Positions 45,397 through 54,050 of a stretch of DNA of 64,000 nucleotides are shown piece after piece. Where the stretch lies: contig NZ_JAVJSC010000002.1 of assembly GCF_040219635.1 (NCBI RefSeq), positions 124,001 to 188,000 of the forward strand. The letters are read 5' to 3'. Numbering within the stretch: the first letter of the stretch is position 1; each line of letters begins with the position of its first letter. The position numbers and the translations under genes were made by a program. The notes under the pieces were generated by a model. The model saw nothing but the letters and a program-made list of their open reading frames with translations, did not search any database and was not told where the DNA came from. The stretch is from Pyruvatibacter sp. Its GTDB lineage: Bacteria; Pseudomonadota; Alphaproteobacteria; CGMCC-115125.

Positions 45397-46200
45397 CTAC
45401 CCGCGCATTTTCGCGAACATTGTCCGCGCGTCGTGCTCATCATCACCCTCATAGCGCGGCGCATATGTTGCGTAGGCTTCTTTCAGCGCAGTGTATCGCT
45501 TATCGATATGCACCATGTTGTAAGCGTGTGACACCACATAGAACTGACCGTCCATAAGCTGCTTCATCGCAATGGCCGTATAGGCATCGGTGTCCATGCC
45601 GCCGGGCATGGCCTGCGTCATTTCAGACTGCACAAACCCCGGACAGATCAGCGCCACATCTATGAAGTCCGGCATTTCCTCGGCCAACAATTCAGTGATC
45701 GCCAGCACCGCGTGCTTTGATGAAACATAGGCGTGTGATGCGGGAACGGCCGGAAACAGACTGTTCTCTGAACCCAGATTGTAAATCGCTGCCGGTGTGC
45801 CCTGCTCGACAAAACGCCGCCCGAAAACCTGTATGCCGTTGAGCACGCCAAACACATTTATCTCATACAGCGCCCGAAAATCGTCGAGGTCCATTTTCAA
45901 CAGAGTTGAAAGCCGCTGGCTGACGCCCGCATTGTTAAGCAAAACATCGGCCTGCCCAAAAGTGTCCCACGCAAAATCCGCCAACGCCTCTACATCCGCA
46001 CGTTTGCTGACATCGCAAACACATCCCGCAGCATCCACACCCTGTGCACCAAGGGCTGCAACCGCTTTATCAAGCCGGTTCCTGCGGCGGCCTGCGAGCA
46101 CAATTTTTGCGCCGTGCGCCCCAAACTGTTTGGCGAATGAAAAGCCGATGCCGGTTGCGCCGCCGGTGATAACCACCACCTTGTCCCTGAAGTCTTTCAT
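45397..46200 (-). CDS. Short-chain dehydrogenase/reductase
   Basis: Classical SDR of 267 aa, NAD(P)-dependent oxidoreductase. Cofactor loop VVITGGATGIGFSFAKQFG at the N-terminus, NNAGVS at about residue 86 and the catalytic YVSSK (Tyr and Lys) about 70 residues later. A basic pair RRRNR follows the second beta strand, suggesting NADP preference. The start at 46200 fits SDR length; an ATG at 46227 is also open. Divergent from the MelB/GPH transporter gene. Confidence 0.88.
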   Translation of the reverse strand: MKDFRDKVVVITGGATGIGFSFAKQFGAHGAKIVLAGRRRNRLDKAVAALGAQGVDAAGCVCDVSKRADVEALADFAWDTFGQADVLLNNAGVSQRLSTLLKMDLDDFRALYEINVFGVLNGIQVFGRRFVEQGTPAAIYNLGSENSLFPAVPASHAYVSSKHAVLAITELLAEEMPDFIDVALICPGFVQSEMTQAMPGGMDTDAYTAIAMKQLMDGQFYVVSHAYNMVHIDKRYTALKEAYATYAPRYEGDDEHDARTMFAKMRG

Positions 46201-46350
46201 CCGCCCGATGCTCCCCTTCGCAGGCATTATGTCCCACTTTTGCGGGGTGACATTCAAACAATGACACCCACATGATGCGCACTAGACGATATCAGCATGT
46301 GATGGTCAAAGCTCGCGCACAGAACGCGGGCACGACCCGCCGGAGGACAT

Positions 46351-47748
46351 TTGACCAACACAACTTCGCCTGGCACCGCAGGCTCCCGCCCTTCCATGGG
46401 CGAGCGCCTGAAAGCCGCACCGCTGGCGGCCTATGCCGCCCTTACTTTTCCCATGGGCGGGCTGGGCCTGCCTATCACGGTGTACCTGCCGCCACTGTAT
46501 GCAACCGAGGTTGGTCTGGGGCTTGCGCTGGTCGGCACCATCTTCATGCTGACGCGCATTTTTGATGTGGTGACGGACCCGATCATGGGCGTGGTGATTG
46601 ACCACTACCCCACCCGCTGGGGCCGCCGCCGCCATTGGATAGCCCTGTCGGTGCCGCTGCTGCTGGTCGCGGCATTTTTTGTGTATTTCCCCTCGCCTGA
46701 CGCAAGCGCCGGCTACCTTCTGGTGTGGATGCTCGTGCTTTATGTGGGCTTCACCATGCTCACAATTGCGCATCAAAGCTGGGGCGCTGAACTCTCAACC
46801 GACTACGCCGAGCGCAACCGCATTTATGGGTGGCGCGAAGTGGCGATCATTCTTGGGATGATTTCCGTGCTCGGCCTGCCAGCCGCGCTGGAACTCACAG
46901 CCGGTGTGGATGCATTCGGCAAGGTCGGTGCCATGGGGTGGTTCCTCATAATAACGCTGCCGCTGACCGCTTTGGCCGCCATCATGCTGGTGCCGGACAA
47001 GACAGCCCCGGTGAACGAAGAGCGCAAAATAGAATGGCGCCAGGCGCTGCGCGTGCTGGCAACCAACTGGAGCATGGCGCGTATTGTGGCTGCCGACATG
47101 ATGACCAGCCTTGCTATTGGCATCATTGGCTCAAGTTATCTGTTTCTGGCGCGTTTTGTTTGGGAACTGGCCGGCTATTCAAGCCTGATGCTGCTGGGGT
47201 ATTTCGTGCTTGGTTTTGCCGGAATGCCGTTTTGGATGTGGCTGGCCAAACGCATGTCGAAGCACCGTGCGTTATGCGTTGCATTCATCTGGAGCATCGT
47301 CGCGCAGCTTGTGTATCTGTTTCCCGGTTCGGGTGATTTCGGGCTGGCGTTGTTCGCCACATTCTTCCTTGGTTTTGCATTTGGCGCAGGCCCGTTCCTG
47401 TTGCGCTCCATGATGGCTGATGTTTGTGATAAGGACCGTCTGGATACTGGACACAACCGCACTGCCCTGCTCTACGCATTGCTGACCACCACCGCAAAAG
47501 TGGGCGCGGCCGTGTCTGTGGGCGTGACATACGCCCTGCTGGCATGGGTCGGGTTCGATCCTTCATCGACCACCAATACGCCAGAAGCCCTTGATGGACT
47601 GCGCCTGATCTTCGCACTGCTGCCGATTGTCTTCCTGGTGGCTGCCATTGCCCTGATCTGGAATTACCCGATTGACCATGCCGCGCAAGCCGAGATTCGC
47701 CGCCAGCTTGAAGAAAAACAGGCCGCTGATGCCACGTTGGCAGACTGA
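46351..47748 (+). CDS. MFS transporter, GPH (MelB-like) family, copy A
   Basis: 465-aa twelve-helix cation-coupled symporter of the glycoside-pentoside-hexuronide family. Motifs: GLGLPITVYLPPLYATEVGL, RIFDVVTDPIMG, RWGRRRHWIALS and QSWGAELSTDYAERNRI. It starts at a TTG (46351) four bases after GGAGG; the first ATG (46396) has no ribosome site. Two further relatives lie at 60.2-63.0 kb. Substrate unknown. Confidence 0.85.
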   Translation: MTNTTSPGTAGSRPSMGERLKAAPLAAYAALTFPMGGLGLPITVYLPPLYATEVGLGLALVGTIFMLTRIFDVVTDPIMGVVIDHYPTRWGRRRHWIALSVPLLLVAAFFVYFPSPDASAGYLLVWMLVLYVGFTMLTIAHQSWGAELSTDYAERNRIYGWREVAIILGMISVLGLPAALELTAGVDAFGKVGAMGWFLIITLPLTALAAIMLVPDKTAPVNEERKIEWRQALRVLATNWSMARIVAADMMTSLAIGIIGSSYLFLARFVWELAGYSSLMLLGYFVLGFAGMPFWMWLAKRMSKHRALCVAFIWSIVAQLVYLFPGSGDFGLALFATFFLGFAFGAGPFLLRSMMADVCDKDRLDTGHNRTALLYALLTTTAKVGAAVSVGVTYALLAWVGFDPSSTTNTPEALDGLRLIFALLPIVFLVAAIALIWNYPIDHAAQAEIRRQLEEKQAADATLAD

Positions 47749-47890
47749 AGGGTCAGGGTTTTTCCCGTCTTTCAGCCGTCGTTACGGGGGATATTCCGCC
47801 GGTATATGATGCGTCATTGCGTCCGCTTATGTAGAGTGGCGCGCGCACTGTAAACACATGCAACCACAATCGGCTCCGGAGGCCATGCTC

Positions 47891-48406
47891 ATGATCCGCC
47901 GCATTCTGCTTGCTCTAACGCTCACGGCCCCGCTTGCCATTGTTGCCTGTTCTCAGGGCGGTGACAGCGAGATCAGTGTCGAAGAGCCCTATGCCCGCCA
48001 GACCATCGGCCTTGGCACAACAGGTGCCGCCTACATGGTCATTCGCAATACCGGGTCCGGCGACGATAGGCTGATAGCGGCCTCATCGCCCAACGCGACC
48101 AGTGTTGAGATGCACACCCACGAAAAAGATGGCGACGTCATGCGGATGCGGATGATCGACGGCATCGATATTCCCGCAGGCGATGTTGTTACGCTCCAAC
48201 CCGGAGGCCTTCACCTGATGCTGTTTGAGGTGATGGAAGGATTGCAGGTTGACGCAACAGTGCCGATGACCCTCACCTTTGAAAAGGCCGGCGAGATTTC
48301 AACGATGGTGTCGGTTGTTGCAACTGGTGGCGGAGCGCCCGCAAACCACGGGGAAATGGACCACGGGGCAATGGATCATGGCGGCATGGACCATACCGGC
48401 CAGTAG
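47891..48406 (+). CDS. Copper chaperone PCu(A)C lipoprotein
   Basis: Periplasmic copper carrier that helps supply Cu to cytochrome oxidase. 171 aa from ATG 47891, eight bases after GGAGG. Lipobox AIVAC with Cys20. The copper signature is clear: EMHTHEKDGDVMRMRM, then GGLHLMLF (H-x-M). The C-terminal tail has repeated MDHG units, an extra metal-binding Met/His tail. It leads a three-gene cluster with the next two genes. Family assignment is firm; linkage to oxidase assembly follows from family knowledge. Confidence 0.92.
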   Translation: MIRRILLALTLTAPLAIVACSQGGDSEISVEEPYARQTIGLGTTGAAYMVIRNTGSGDDRLIAASSPNATSVEMHTHEKDGDVMRMRMIDGIDIPAGDVVTLQPGGLHLMLFEVMEGLQVDATVPMTLTFEKAGEISTMVSVVATGGGAPANHGEMDHGAMDHGGMDHTGQ

Positions 48407-48422
48407 GTAGCCCAAACATCTG

Positions 48423-48863
48423 ATGACGAGATCGGCAGCCAGCACCGCCCACACGCGGCTTAATCGCAAAGGGACGGCCCTCATGGGCTTGCTGGCGCTT
48501 GCCGTCCATTTCGCGGCCTTCTCACTTGCCGCCGTCATGCCGGTGGCCACCGCGTTGGCCGCCGCTGAGGCCCAACCTTTTGAGATTGTGATCTGTACCG
48601 TCCACGGCCCTGTTACCATGGACGCCCGCGATCTGGGGTTGGACCTATCGGAGCAAACCCGGGCTCCTGAGCTTCCGCGCACCGCGTGTGATCTGGCGCT
48701 CAAGGGCGTTACCGCCATTGCCGCTTCCTCTCAGCCTGATGCGGCCCCTATACCCGTCAGCTATGCCGAAGCCAATATCGAACGCCCAACGGTGTTGTCG
48801 CTGGTTCATGCCCTTCACCTGAACCCCACCGCGCCTACACGCGCACCACCCCCACAATCCTGA
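48423..48863 (+). CDS. Small membrane-anchored/secreted protein in copper cluster
   Basis: 146 aa, starting 16 bases after the PCu(A)C gene. N-terminal hydrophobic segment about residues 20-47 (MGLLALAVHFAAFSLAAVMP), then a short periplasmic part with two cysteines (FEIVICTVHG and RTACDLAL) and a Pro-rich end. The layout recalls DUF2946-type proteins, which often neighbour copper genes, but I am not sure of the match. Possible metal-binding accessory protein. Confidence 0.55.
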   Translation: MTRSAASTAHTRLNRKGTALMGLLALAVHFAAFSLAAVMPVATALAAAEAQPFEIVICTVHGPVTMDARDLGLDLSEQTRAPELPRTACDLALKGVTAIAASSQPDAAPIPVSYAEANIERPTVLSLVHALHLNPTAPTRAPPPQS

Positions 48864-48874
48864 CCCAAACATCC

Positions 48875-48925
48875 GTGCCTTTGGGATCAAGCTCTGCGTG
48901 AGCTGATTTCGGCACACTTTTTTTT
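48875..48925 (+). terminator. Possible attenuator/terminator before the outer-membrane gene
   Basis: GTGCC (48875-48879) pairs with GGCAC (48911-48915), with an inner AGCTC/GAGCT hairpin, followed by T8 at 48918-48925 and the next start codon 20 bases later. A weak stem but a good T tract. Confidence 0.35.
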
Positions 48926-48945
48926 GTTCGATCAGGATTTTTCCA

Positions 48946-50055
48946 ATGAAACCGACATCTGTTGCAGGTCATGGACGCCTGCTTGCAGCCACGTGTGCTG
49001 CGCTTTTCTTTTTCTCTGCCTCGTCTCTGGCTCATGACGGCATCGACCATTCAAAACCTGCGCCCATCCGTGCTGACAGTCATGCCCCCATCGGTGTGAT
49101 GGGCGACCATATGCACAAGGCCGGCGAGGTCATGTTCTCCTACCGCTACAAGCGCATGGACATGTCCGGCGTGCGCGACGGCATGGACGACCTGTCCAAC
49201 GCCCAGGTACTGGCAACGCCAAACCGCTTTTTTGGCGCGCCCATGCAGCCGCCGGGTCTGCGTATCATTCCCACTGAAATGACCATGGATATGCACATGA
49301 TCGGGGCAATGTATGCCCCCAACGACAATCTGACGCTGATGGTCATGGGCATGTATATGAAAAAGGAGATGGACCACATCGTGTTCAACCCTCCGGGCAA
49401 CGCACAGATCGGCGGCTTTACCACCAAGGTTGAAGGACTTGCCGACACAAAGGTTTCCGGCCTTGTGCGCCTGATGGACGAAGGCCCCACACAAGTACAC
49501 CTGAACATCGGGGTCAGCCTGCCCACCGGGTCAATCACCGAAGAGGGCGCAATCCTAACGCCTATGGGTATGCGTCCGCGCGTACGTCTGCCCTACCCCA
49601 TGCAGCTTGGCTCCGGCACCGTTGATGTGCTGCCCGGCATTACATACACCGATCGCTCCGGTGATATTTCGTGGGGCGCGCAAGCCATGGCAACGTTGCG
49701 CTCCGGCAGGAACAGCGAGAACTATCAATTGGGAAATGCCGGTGAGCTAACGACATGGGCGGCTTACCAGTTTGCCCCGTGGGTCTCGACATCACTCCGC
49801 CTGAAGGGTGAAACCATCGGCAAGATTTCAGGTCAGGACGCCCGTATCGCAGGTCCGGTGCAAACAGCCGACCCAAGCAATATTGGTGGACGGTTCATTG
49901 AAGCCGGTCTGGGTGTCAATCTCGTCGGCCAGGAGGGCTACATCCGCGGCCACCGCCTCGCCATCGAAGCAAACGTGCCGGTAATGCAAGACCTCAATGG
50001 TCCGCAGATGAAACGCGACTGGTCGCTTATGGCAGGGTGGCAATACGCATTCTAG
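48946..50055 (+). CDS. Met/His-rich outer-membrane protein (likely copper related)
   Basis: 369 aa with a signal peptide (hydrophobic residues 11-27, cleavage near SLAH). The mature N-terminus is rich in His, Asp and Met (HDGIDHSKPAP, GVMGDHMHKAGEVMFSYRYK, MTMDMHMIGAMY), followed by a beta-barrel pattern ending in an aromatic residue (WQYAF), as in outer-membrane proteins. It resembles the proteins usually called transporter of the MetA/phenol-type barrel. Neighbours (PCu(A)C, Cys protein) suggest a role in copper uptake or storage at the outer membrane, which is inferred. Confidence 0.7.
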   Translation: MKPTSVAGHGRLLAATCAALFFFSASSLAHDGIDHSKPAPIRADSHAPIGVMGDHMHKAGEVMFSYRYKRMDMSGVRDGMDDLSNAQVLATPNRFFGAPMQPPGLRIIPTEMTMDMHMIGAMYAPNDNLTLMVMGMYMKKEMDHIVFNPPGNAQIGGFTTKVEGLADTKVSGLVRLMDEGPTQVHLNIGVSLPTGSITEEGAILTPMGMRPRVRLPYPMQLGSGTVDVLPGITYTDRSGDISWGAQAMATLRSGRNSENYQLGNAGELTTWAAYQFAPWVSTSLRLKGETIGKISGQDARIAGPVQTADPSNIGGRFIEAGLGVNLVGQEGYIRGHRLAIEANVPVMQDLNGPQMKRDWSLMAGWQYAF

Positions 50056-50083
50056 GCAGACAAACAGGGCCTCACAGCCGGTT

Positions 50084-50118
50084 CCCTCTCCCCTTCAGAG
50101 TCCTGGAGCGGGAGAGGG
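50084..50118. repeat. REP-like extragenic hairpin
   Basis: CCCTCTCCC (50084-50092) pairs with GGGAGAGGG (50110-50118), with an inner CTTCAG/CTGGAG pair, so nearly the whole 35 bases fold. It resembles the common CCCTCTCCC...GGGAGAGGG extragenic repeats of proteobacteria. It lies between convergent genes and may act as a terminator. Confidence 0.5.
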
Positions 50119-50145
50119 TTCGGATGAGGTCGCTGGACGTTCCGC

Positions 50146-50988
50146 CTACTGAATAGTGTACCCACCATCCACAACAAACTCGGTGCCGGTGATAAAACCT
50201 GATTTGTTGCTGGCAAGGAACACAACCGCATCGCCAATGTCGCGCGGGTCACCCAGCTTGCCCAGCGGGTGCGCCATCACCAGCATATCAATCATCTCGT
50301 TTGAACTCTGGAATACGGCGTCAGGCCGCTTGGTGCCTTCTTCCACGGCATCGCGCACCAGCGCTGTATCAATGAAGCCGGGATGAATTGAATTGACCCG
50401 AATACCATAGCCAAGCTCGGCGCACTCAAGCGCTGCAACCTTGGTCAGCAGGCGCACGCCGCCCTTGGAGGCGTTGTAGTCCGCGTTGCGTGGAAACCCG
50501 ACCAGCCCCATGATCGACGAAATGTTGATGATCGCCCCATCCGCATTTTCTTTAGTGGCGTATTTTTTTATTGTGCGGATGCCGTGCTTGCAGCCAAGAA
50601 ACACACTGTCCAGATCAATCGCCGTTACATGTTTCCAGTCGGCCAGCTCAAGGTTTTCAATGTACTCGCCGGCGGGTGCAATGCCCGCATTGTTGACCAG
50701 AATATGCAGCGCGCCAAAAGCCTCCTCGGCTTTGGCACATGCTGCTTCCCACTGTTCTTCGCTGGTCACATCATGACCGATGAACACAGCCTTGCCGCCC
50801 TCACCTGCTATCTCATCCACAACGGCCTGACCTTCATCAGCGCGCAGATCAGTTACCACAACGGATGCACCCTCACGGGCAAGGCCAAGCGCTGAAGCCC
50901 GTCCAAGGCCACGCGCGGCACCTGTGACCAGGGCGACCTTTCCCGCCAGTACCTGCTCTGTTTTTCCGCCCTGCATCTGCTTGGCCAT
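50146..50988 (-). CDS. Short-chain dehydrogenase/reductase
   Basis: Classical SDR of 280 aa. Cofactor loop ALVTGAARGLGRASALGLA, acidic Asp after the second strand (VVVTDLRADEG, suggesting NAD preference), NNAGIAPAGEY, catalytic Ser in INISSIMG and Tyr/Lys in ADYNASKGG, and the C-terminal TGTEFVVDGGYT. Similar to 3-alpha/20-beta-hydroxysteroid dehydrogenase-type SDRs, but the substrate is open. The start at 50988 is used because GGGAAA precedes it; the longer frame reaches into the divergent gene's promoter. Confidence 0.9.
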   Translation of the reverse strand: MAKQMQGGKTEQVLAGKVALVTGAARGLGRASALGLAREGASVVVTDLRADEGQAVVDEIAGEGGKAVFIGHDVTSEEQWEAACAKAEEAFGALHILVNNAGIAPAGEYIENLELADWKHVTAIDLDSVFLGCKHGIRTIKKYATKENADGAIINISSIMGLVGFPRNADYNASKGGVRLLTKVAALECAELGYGIRVNSIHPGFIDTALVRDAVEEGTKRPDAVFQSSNEMIDMLVMAHPLGKLGDPRDIGDAVVFLASNKSGFITGTEFVVDGGYTIQ

Positions 50989-51088
50989 TTGTTTCCCGCC
51001 TGTTGTTAGGTCTCTTGCCTGATAGACATTCGTGCGTATTGTGCCCGTGCTTTCATCCCGCGCCAAGCACCACAACAGGAAAGTTCCC

Positions 51089-51403
51089 ATGGCCAGCGAG
51101 ACCGCCGTCGTTCACCTCATTACCTTTACAGGCGGCAGCACCGATGCTGCAGTATCAAACCTGCGTGGCTACGTGGAACGCGAGCTCGCCCGTTCGGCAC
51201 CTAAAGGGTTTTTGTCCGCTGTTGTGCTTGAGGCAAAAGACGGCAAAAGCGCGAGCCTGCTGTCATATTGGCAAAGCGCTGAAGATGTTGAGGACGTATC
51301 CGATACAGCCCCCTGGGAAGCTGCAATGGACCTGTGCGAAGCCGTGTGTGATGACCGCGCAGAAATGACATATCAAATCAGCGGTGCCGCAGCAGCAGAC
51401 TAG
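51089..51403 (+). CDS. Small protein, possible ABM-like dimeric alpha/beta barrel
   Basis: 104 aa from ATG 51089, with AGGAAA upstream. Pattern AVVHLITFTGG, GFLSAVVLEAKDGKSASLLSYWQSAEDVEDVS and CEAVCDDRAEMTYQIS is that of antibiotic-biosynthesis-monooxygenase-like ferredoxin folds, in which an oxidation role is often absent. I cannot be sure. Convergent with cysE; divergent from the SDR gene by 100 bases. Confidence 0.5.
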   Translation: MASETAVVHLITFTGGSTDAAVSNLRGYVERELARSAPKGFLSAVVLEAKDGKSASLLSYWQSAEDVEDVSDTAPWEAAMDLCEAVCDDRAEMTYQISGAAAAD

Positions 51404-51476
51404 GAAAGCTGCTTATCCTATCGCATCAGCACGGTTCCGTCCGGTTCAACCGGCCTAGACGAGAACTGCCGTGGCC

Positions 51477-52319
51477 CTAAATGGCGGATCCGTCTTCTTC
51501 TTCGCAGCATCCCACCATCTGGTCCATGCTGCGGGCGGGTTCCGGGCAGCCTGATTCACCAATCACCTTGGCGGGCACCCCCGCCACTGTTGTGTTCCGC
51601 GGCACATCCTTGGTGACAACCGATCCTGCTGCAACCCGTGAACAGTCACCCACCGTGATGTTGCCAAGCACTTTGGCCCCAGCCCCCAGCAAAACACCAC
51701 GGCCGATTTTCGGGTGACGGTCACCGTCTTCCTTGCCGGTGCCGCCAAGCGTGACTGAATGCAGCATCGACACATCATCCCCCACAACGGCCGTCTCGCC
51801 GATGACAATCGAGGTCGCGTGATCCATCATCACGCCACGGCCAATTTTGGCATTGGGATGAATATCAACACCGTAGGCCTCCGAGATGCGGCTTTGCAGG
51901 TGATATGCCATGGCCACCCGCTTCTGGTTCCAGCACCAATGTGCCACGCGGAAGCATTGCAACGCCTGAAAGCCCTTGAAGTACAGCAACGGCTGAAGAA
52001 AGTAATCGCACGCCGGGTCACGGTCAAAAACCGCCATCAGGTCAGCACGCGCCATATCTGCAATGTCGGGAGTGCTTTCGTAGGCCTCATCAAAAACCTG
52101 CTGTAACAGCATGGCACCGGCCTGCTTGTTGCCCAGCTCCTCCGCCAGATGATATGCCAGCGAACTCTCAAATGAGCGATGATTGAGAATGGCCGCGTGC
52201 AGATAGCTTGCAAGAATGGGCTCGGTTTGGGCGCTTTCTTCAGCCTCGCGGCGAATGCGCTCCCATACGGGGTCAACCTGCGCGAGCGGCGAGCCGGATG
52301 TTTTCATAGACTGAGACAT
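51477..52319 (-). CDS. cysE: Serine O-acetyltransferase
   Basis: First step of cysteine synthesis: acetyl-CoA plus serine to O-acetylserine. 280 aa from ATG 52319 (GGGGAGG upstream). N-terminal helical domain, then the left-handed beta-helix: DIHPNAKIGRGVMMDHATSIVIGE is split over residues in family order, with HSVTLGGTGKEDGDRHPKIG and GAGAKVLGNITVGDCSRVAAGSVV. The C-terminal tail is longer than in E. coli and ends Glu/Asp-rich with two Cys (GCCEEEDGSAI), without the usual terminal Ile-type interaction being certain. Confidence 0.95.
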   Translation of the reverse strand: MSQSMKTSGSPLAQVDPVWERIRREAEESAQTEPILASYLHAAILNHRSFESSLAYHLAEELGNKQAGAMLLQQVFDEAYESTPDIADMARADLMAVFDRDPACDYFLQPLLYFKGFQALQCFRVAHWCWNQKRVAMAYHLQSRISEAYGVDIHPNAKIGRGVMMDHATSIVIGETAVVGDDVSMLHSVTLGGTGKEDGDRHPKIGRGVLLGAGAKVLGNITVGDCSRVAAGSVVTKDVPRNTTVAGVPAKVIGESGCPEPARSMDQMVGCCEEEDGSAI

Positions 52320-52435
52320 GCAAGCCTCCCCACAACGCAAATACACTGCGTGATTTATTCATTCTCGAAAATATCACATAAGTGGCTGCGAACGAATTAC
52401 AATTACCCTATTGATCTTACGGATACCTGATCCAG

Positions 52436-53251
52436 ATGCCATTCATCAAGGCCGCCGACATTAACGTTTACTGGGAGCAGCATGGACCAGCCGATGGCAC
52501 GCCCGTATTCTTCATCGGTGGCTCTGGCGGTGACCTGCGCAAAAAGCCTAACGTGTTTGACGGGCCGCTGGCGAAATACGCAAACGTTGTGAGCTATGAT
52601 CAGCGCGGTCTGGGCCAGACCGAGAAACCCGATGCGCCGTACACTATGCAACAGTATGCGGACGATGCAGCCGCGCTGATGGAAGCTGTCGGCTGGCCAT
52701 CTGCTCATGTCATTGGTGTTTCATTTGGCGGCATGGTGGCGCAGCACCTGGCCCAACGGCATCCTGAGAAAATCCGCAAGCTGGTGCTGTGCTGCACGTC
52801 ACCGGGCGGTGCCGGCGGCAGCTCCTATCCGTTGCATACGGTCGCAGACATGGAGGAAGCAGAACGCATTCGCTTCATGGCTCCTATCTCAGACACTCGC
52901 AGCGATGCCAACTGGCAGCGTGAGAACGCCGAGCTGTTTGCAAGTCTCATCAAGATGCAGGTCGATGCTGAAAAACCATTTGTTGATGAGCGGCGCCGTG
53001 CGCAAGGTGCTGTGTGGCAACTGGAGGCCCGCAAGCATCATGACGCGTGGGAAGGCCTTGCAGCCATGCCGCATGAAACGTTGGTTTGCGGTGGCAGATA
53101 CGACGGCATTGCCACGCCGCTCACCCAACAGCGCATGGCAGGCCGCATTCCCGATGCGACGCTTAAAATGTATGACGGCGGCCACCTGTTTTTGCTGCAG
53201 GATCGTGCCGCATGGAACGACATCATGTCCTTTCTGGACATTGCGACCTGA
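52436..53251 (+). CDS. Alpha/beta hydrolase
   Basis: 271-aa alpha/beta-hydrolase fold enzyme. Nucleophile elbow GVSFGGMVAQHL (Ser about residue 96), acidic residue likely in GGRYDGIATP and catalytic His in DGGHLFLLQD. Similar to 3-oxoadipate enol-lactonase-type or lipase-type hydrolases. Its stop and the next gene's ATG share one base (TGATG), so the pair is probably coupled. Confidence 0.85.
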   Translation: MPFIKAADINVYWEQHGPADGTPVFFIGGSGGDLRKKPNVFDGPLAKYANVVSYDQRGLGQTEKPDAPYTMQQYADDAAALMEAVGWPSAHVIGVSFGGMVAQHLAQRHPEKIRKLVLCCTSPGGAGGSSYPLHTVADMEEAERIRFMAPISDTRSDANWQRENAELFASLIKMQVDAEKPFVDERRRAQGAVWQLEARKHHDAWEGLAAMPHETLVCGGRYDGIATPLTQQRMAGRIPDATLKMYDGGHLFLLQDRAAWNDIMSFLDIAT

Positions 53252-54027
53252 TGGCCGGAATCATCTGCGAGACATCCGGAGAAATAGGCTGGCTTGTCAT
53301 AGACAGGCCCACGCACCGCAACGCGTTGACCACGGCAATGTGGCGTGAGCTTCCCCGCGTGGTTGAACATCTCGACGCCGACGACGCAGTCCGCGTCATC
53401 ATTATGCGTGGCGCAGGCGAAGCCGCCTTTGCCGCGGGTGCGGACATTCTGGAATTGCAACAGATGGGCGATGATCCCGATGCACTTGCAGCCTTCGAGC
53501 ATGACTTTGAGGCAGCCCAAGCCAGCATCGAGAACGCATCAAAACCCGTAATTGCCGCCGTGCGCGGACCCTGCATGGGGGGTGGCATGGCACTTGCGCT
53601 TGCCTGCGACATGCGTATAGCCGCAGATGATGCATCCTTTGCCATTCCCGCTGCCCGGCTGGGCCTTGGCTATGCAGCACCCGCTGTTGCCCGCCTGATG
53701 CGCGTTGTCGGCGCGGCCAACGCCTTTGAGGTGCTGGCAACCGCCCGCAGATTGTCAGCCAGCGAAGCAATGCGCATGGGCCTCATAACCCAGGTTACCG
53801 ATCCCGAGAGTGTATTTGCCCAGGCAACGAAAACGGCCGAACAGATTGCTCGCAATGCGCCGCTTACTGTGCGCGCAGCAAAAGCAACCATAGCTGCCCT
53901 CGTCCGTGACAGGACATTGTTGCGTGACGCTGAAATGCTGATTGCCCAATGTGGCCAAAGCGCCGATTTTGCGGAAGGTCGAAAGGCCTTCGCTGAAAAA
54001 CGCGAGCCTCGGTTTCAGGGTCGGTAG
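53251..54027 (+). CDS. Enoyl-CoA hydratase/isomerase family protein
   Basis: 258-aa crotonase-fold protein. Motifs: IDRPTHRNALTTAMW at the N-terminus, GAGEAAFAAGADILELQQMG, and AVRGPCMGGGMALALACD for CoA binding. The first hydratase Glu position reads as Ala (AIPAARLGLG), the second keeps Glu (FEVLATARR), so the reaction may not be a plain hydration. Coupled to the upstream hydrolase by a one-base stop/start overlap, hinting at a small acyl-CoA pathway. Confidence 0.85.
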   Translation: MAGIICETSGEIGWLVIDRPTHRNALTTAMWRELPRVVEHLDADDAVRVIIMRGAGEAAFAAGADILELQQMGDDPDALAAFEHDFEAAQASIENASKPVIAAVRGPCMGGGMALALACDMRIAADDASFAIPAARLGLGYAAPAVARLMRVVGAANAFEVLATARRLSASEAMRMGLITQVTDPESVFAQATKTAEQIARNAPLTVRAAKATIAALVRDRTLLRDAEMLIAQCGQSADFAEGRKAFAEKREPRFQGR

Positions 54028-54050
54028 AGCAAGGATTTTAATAAGGTTTG

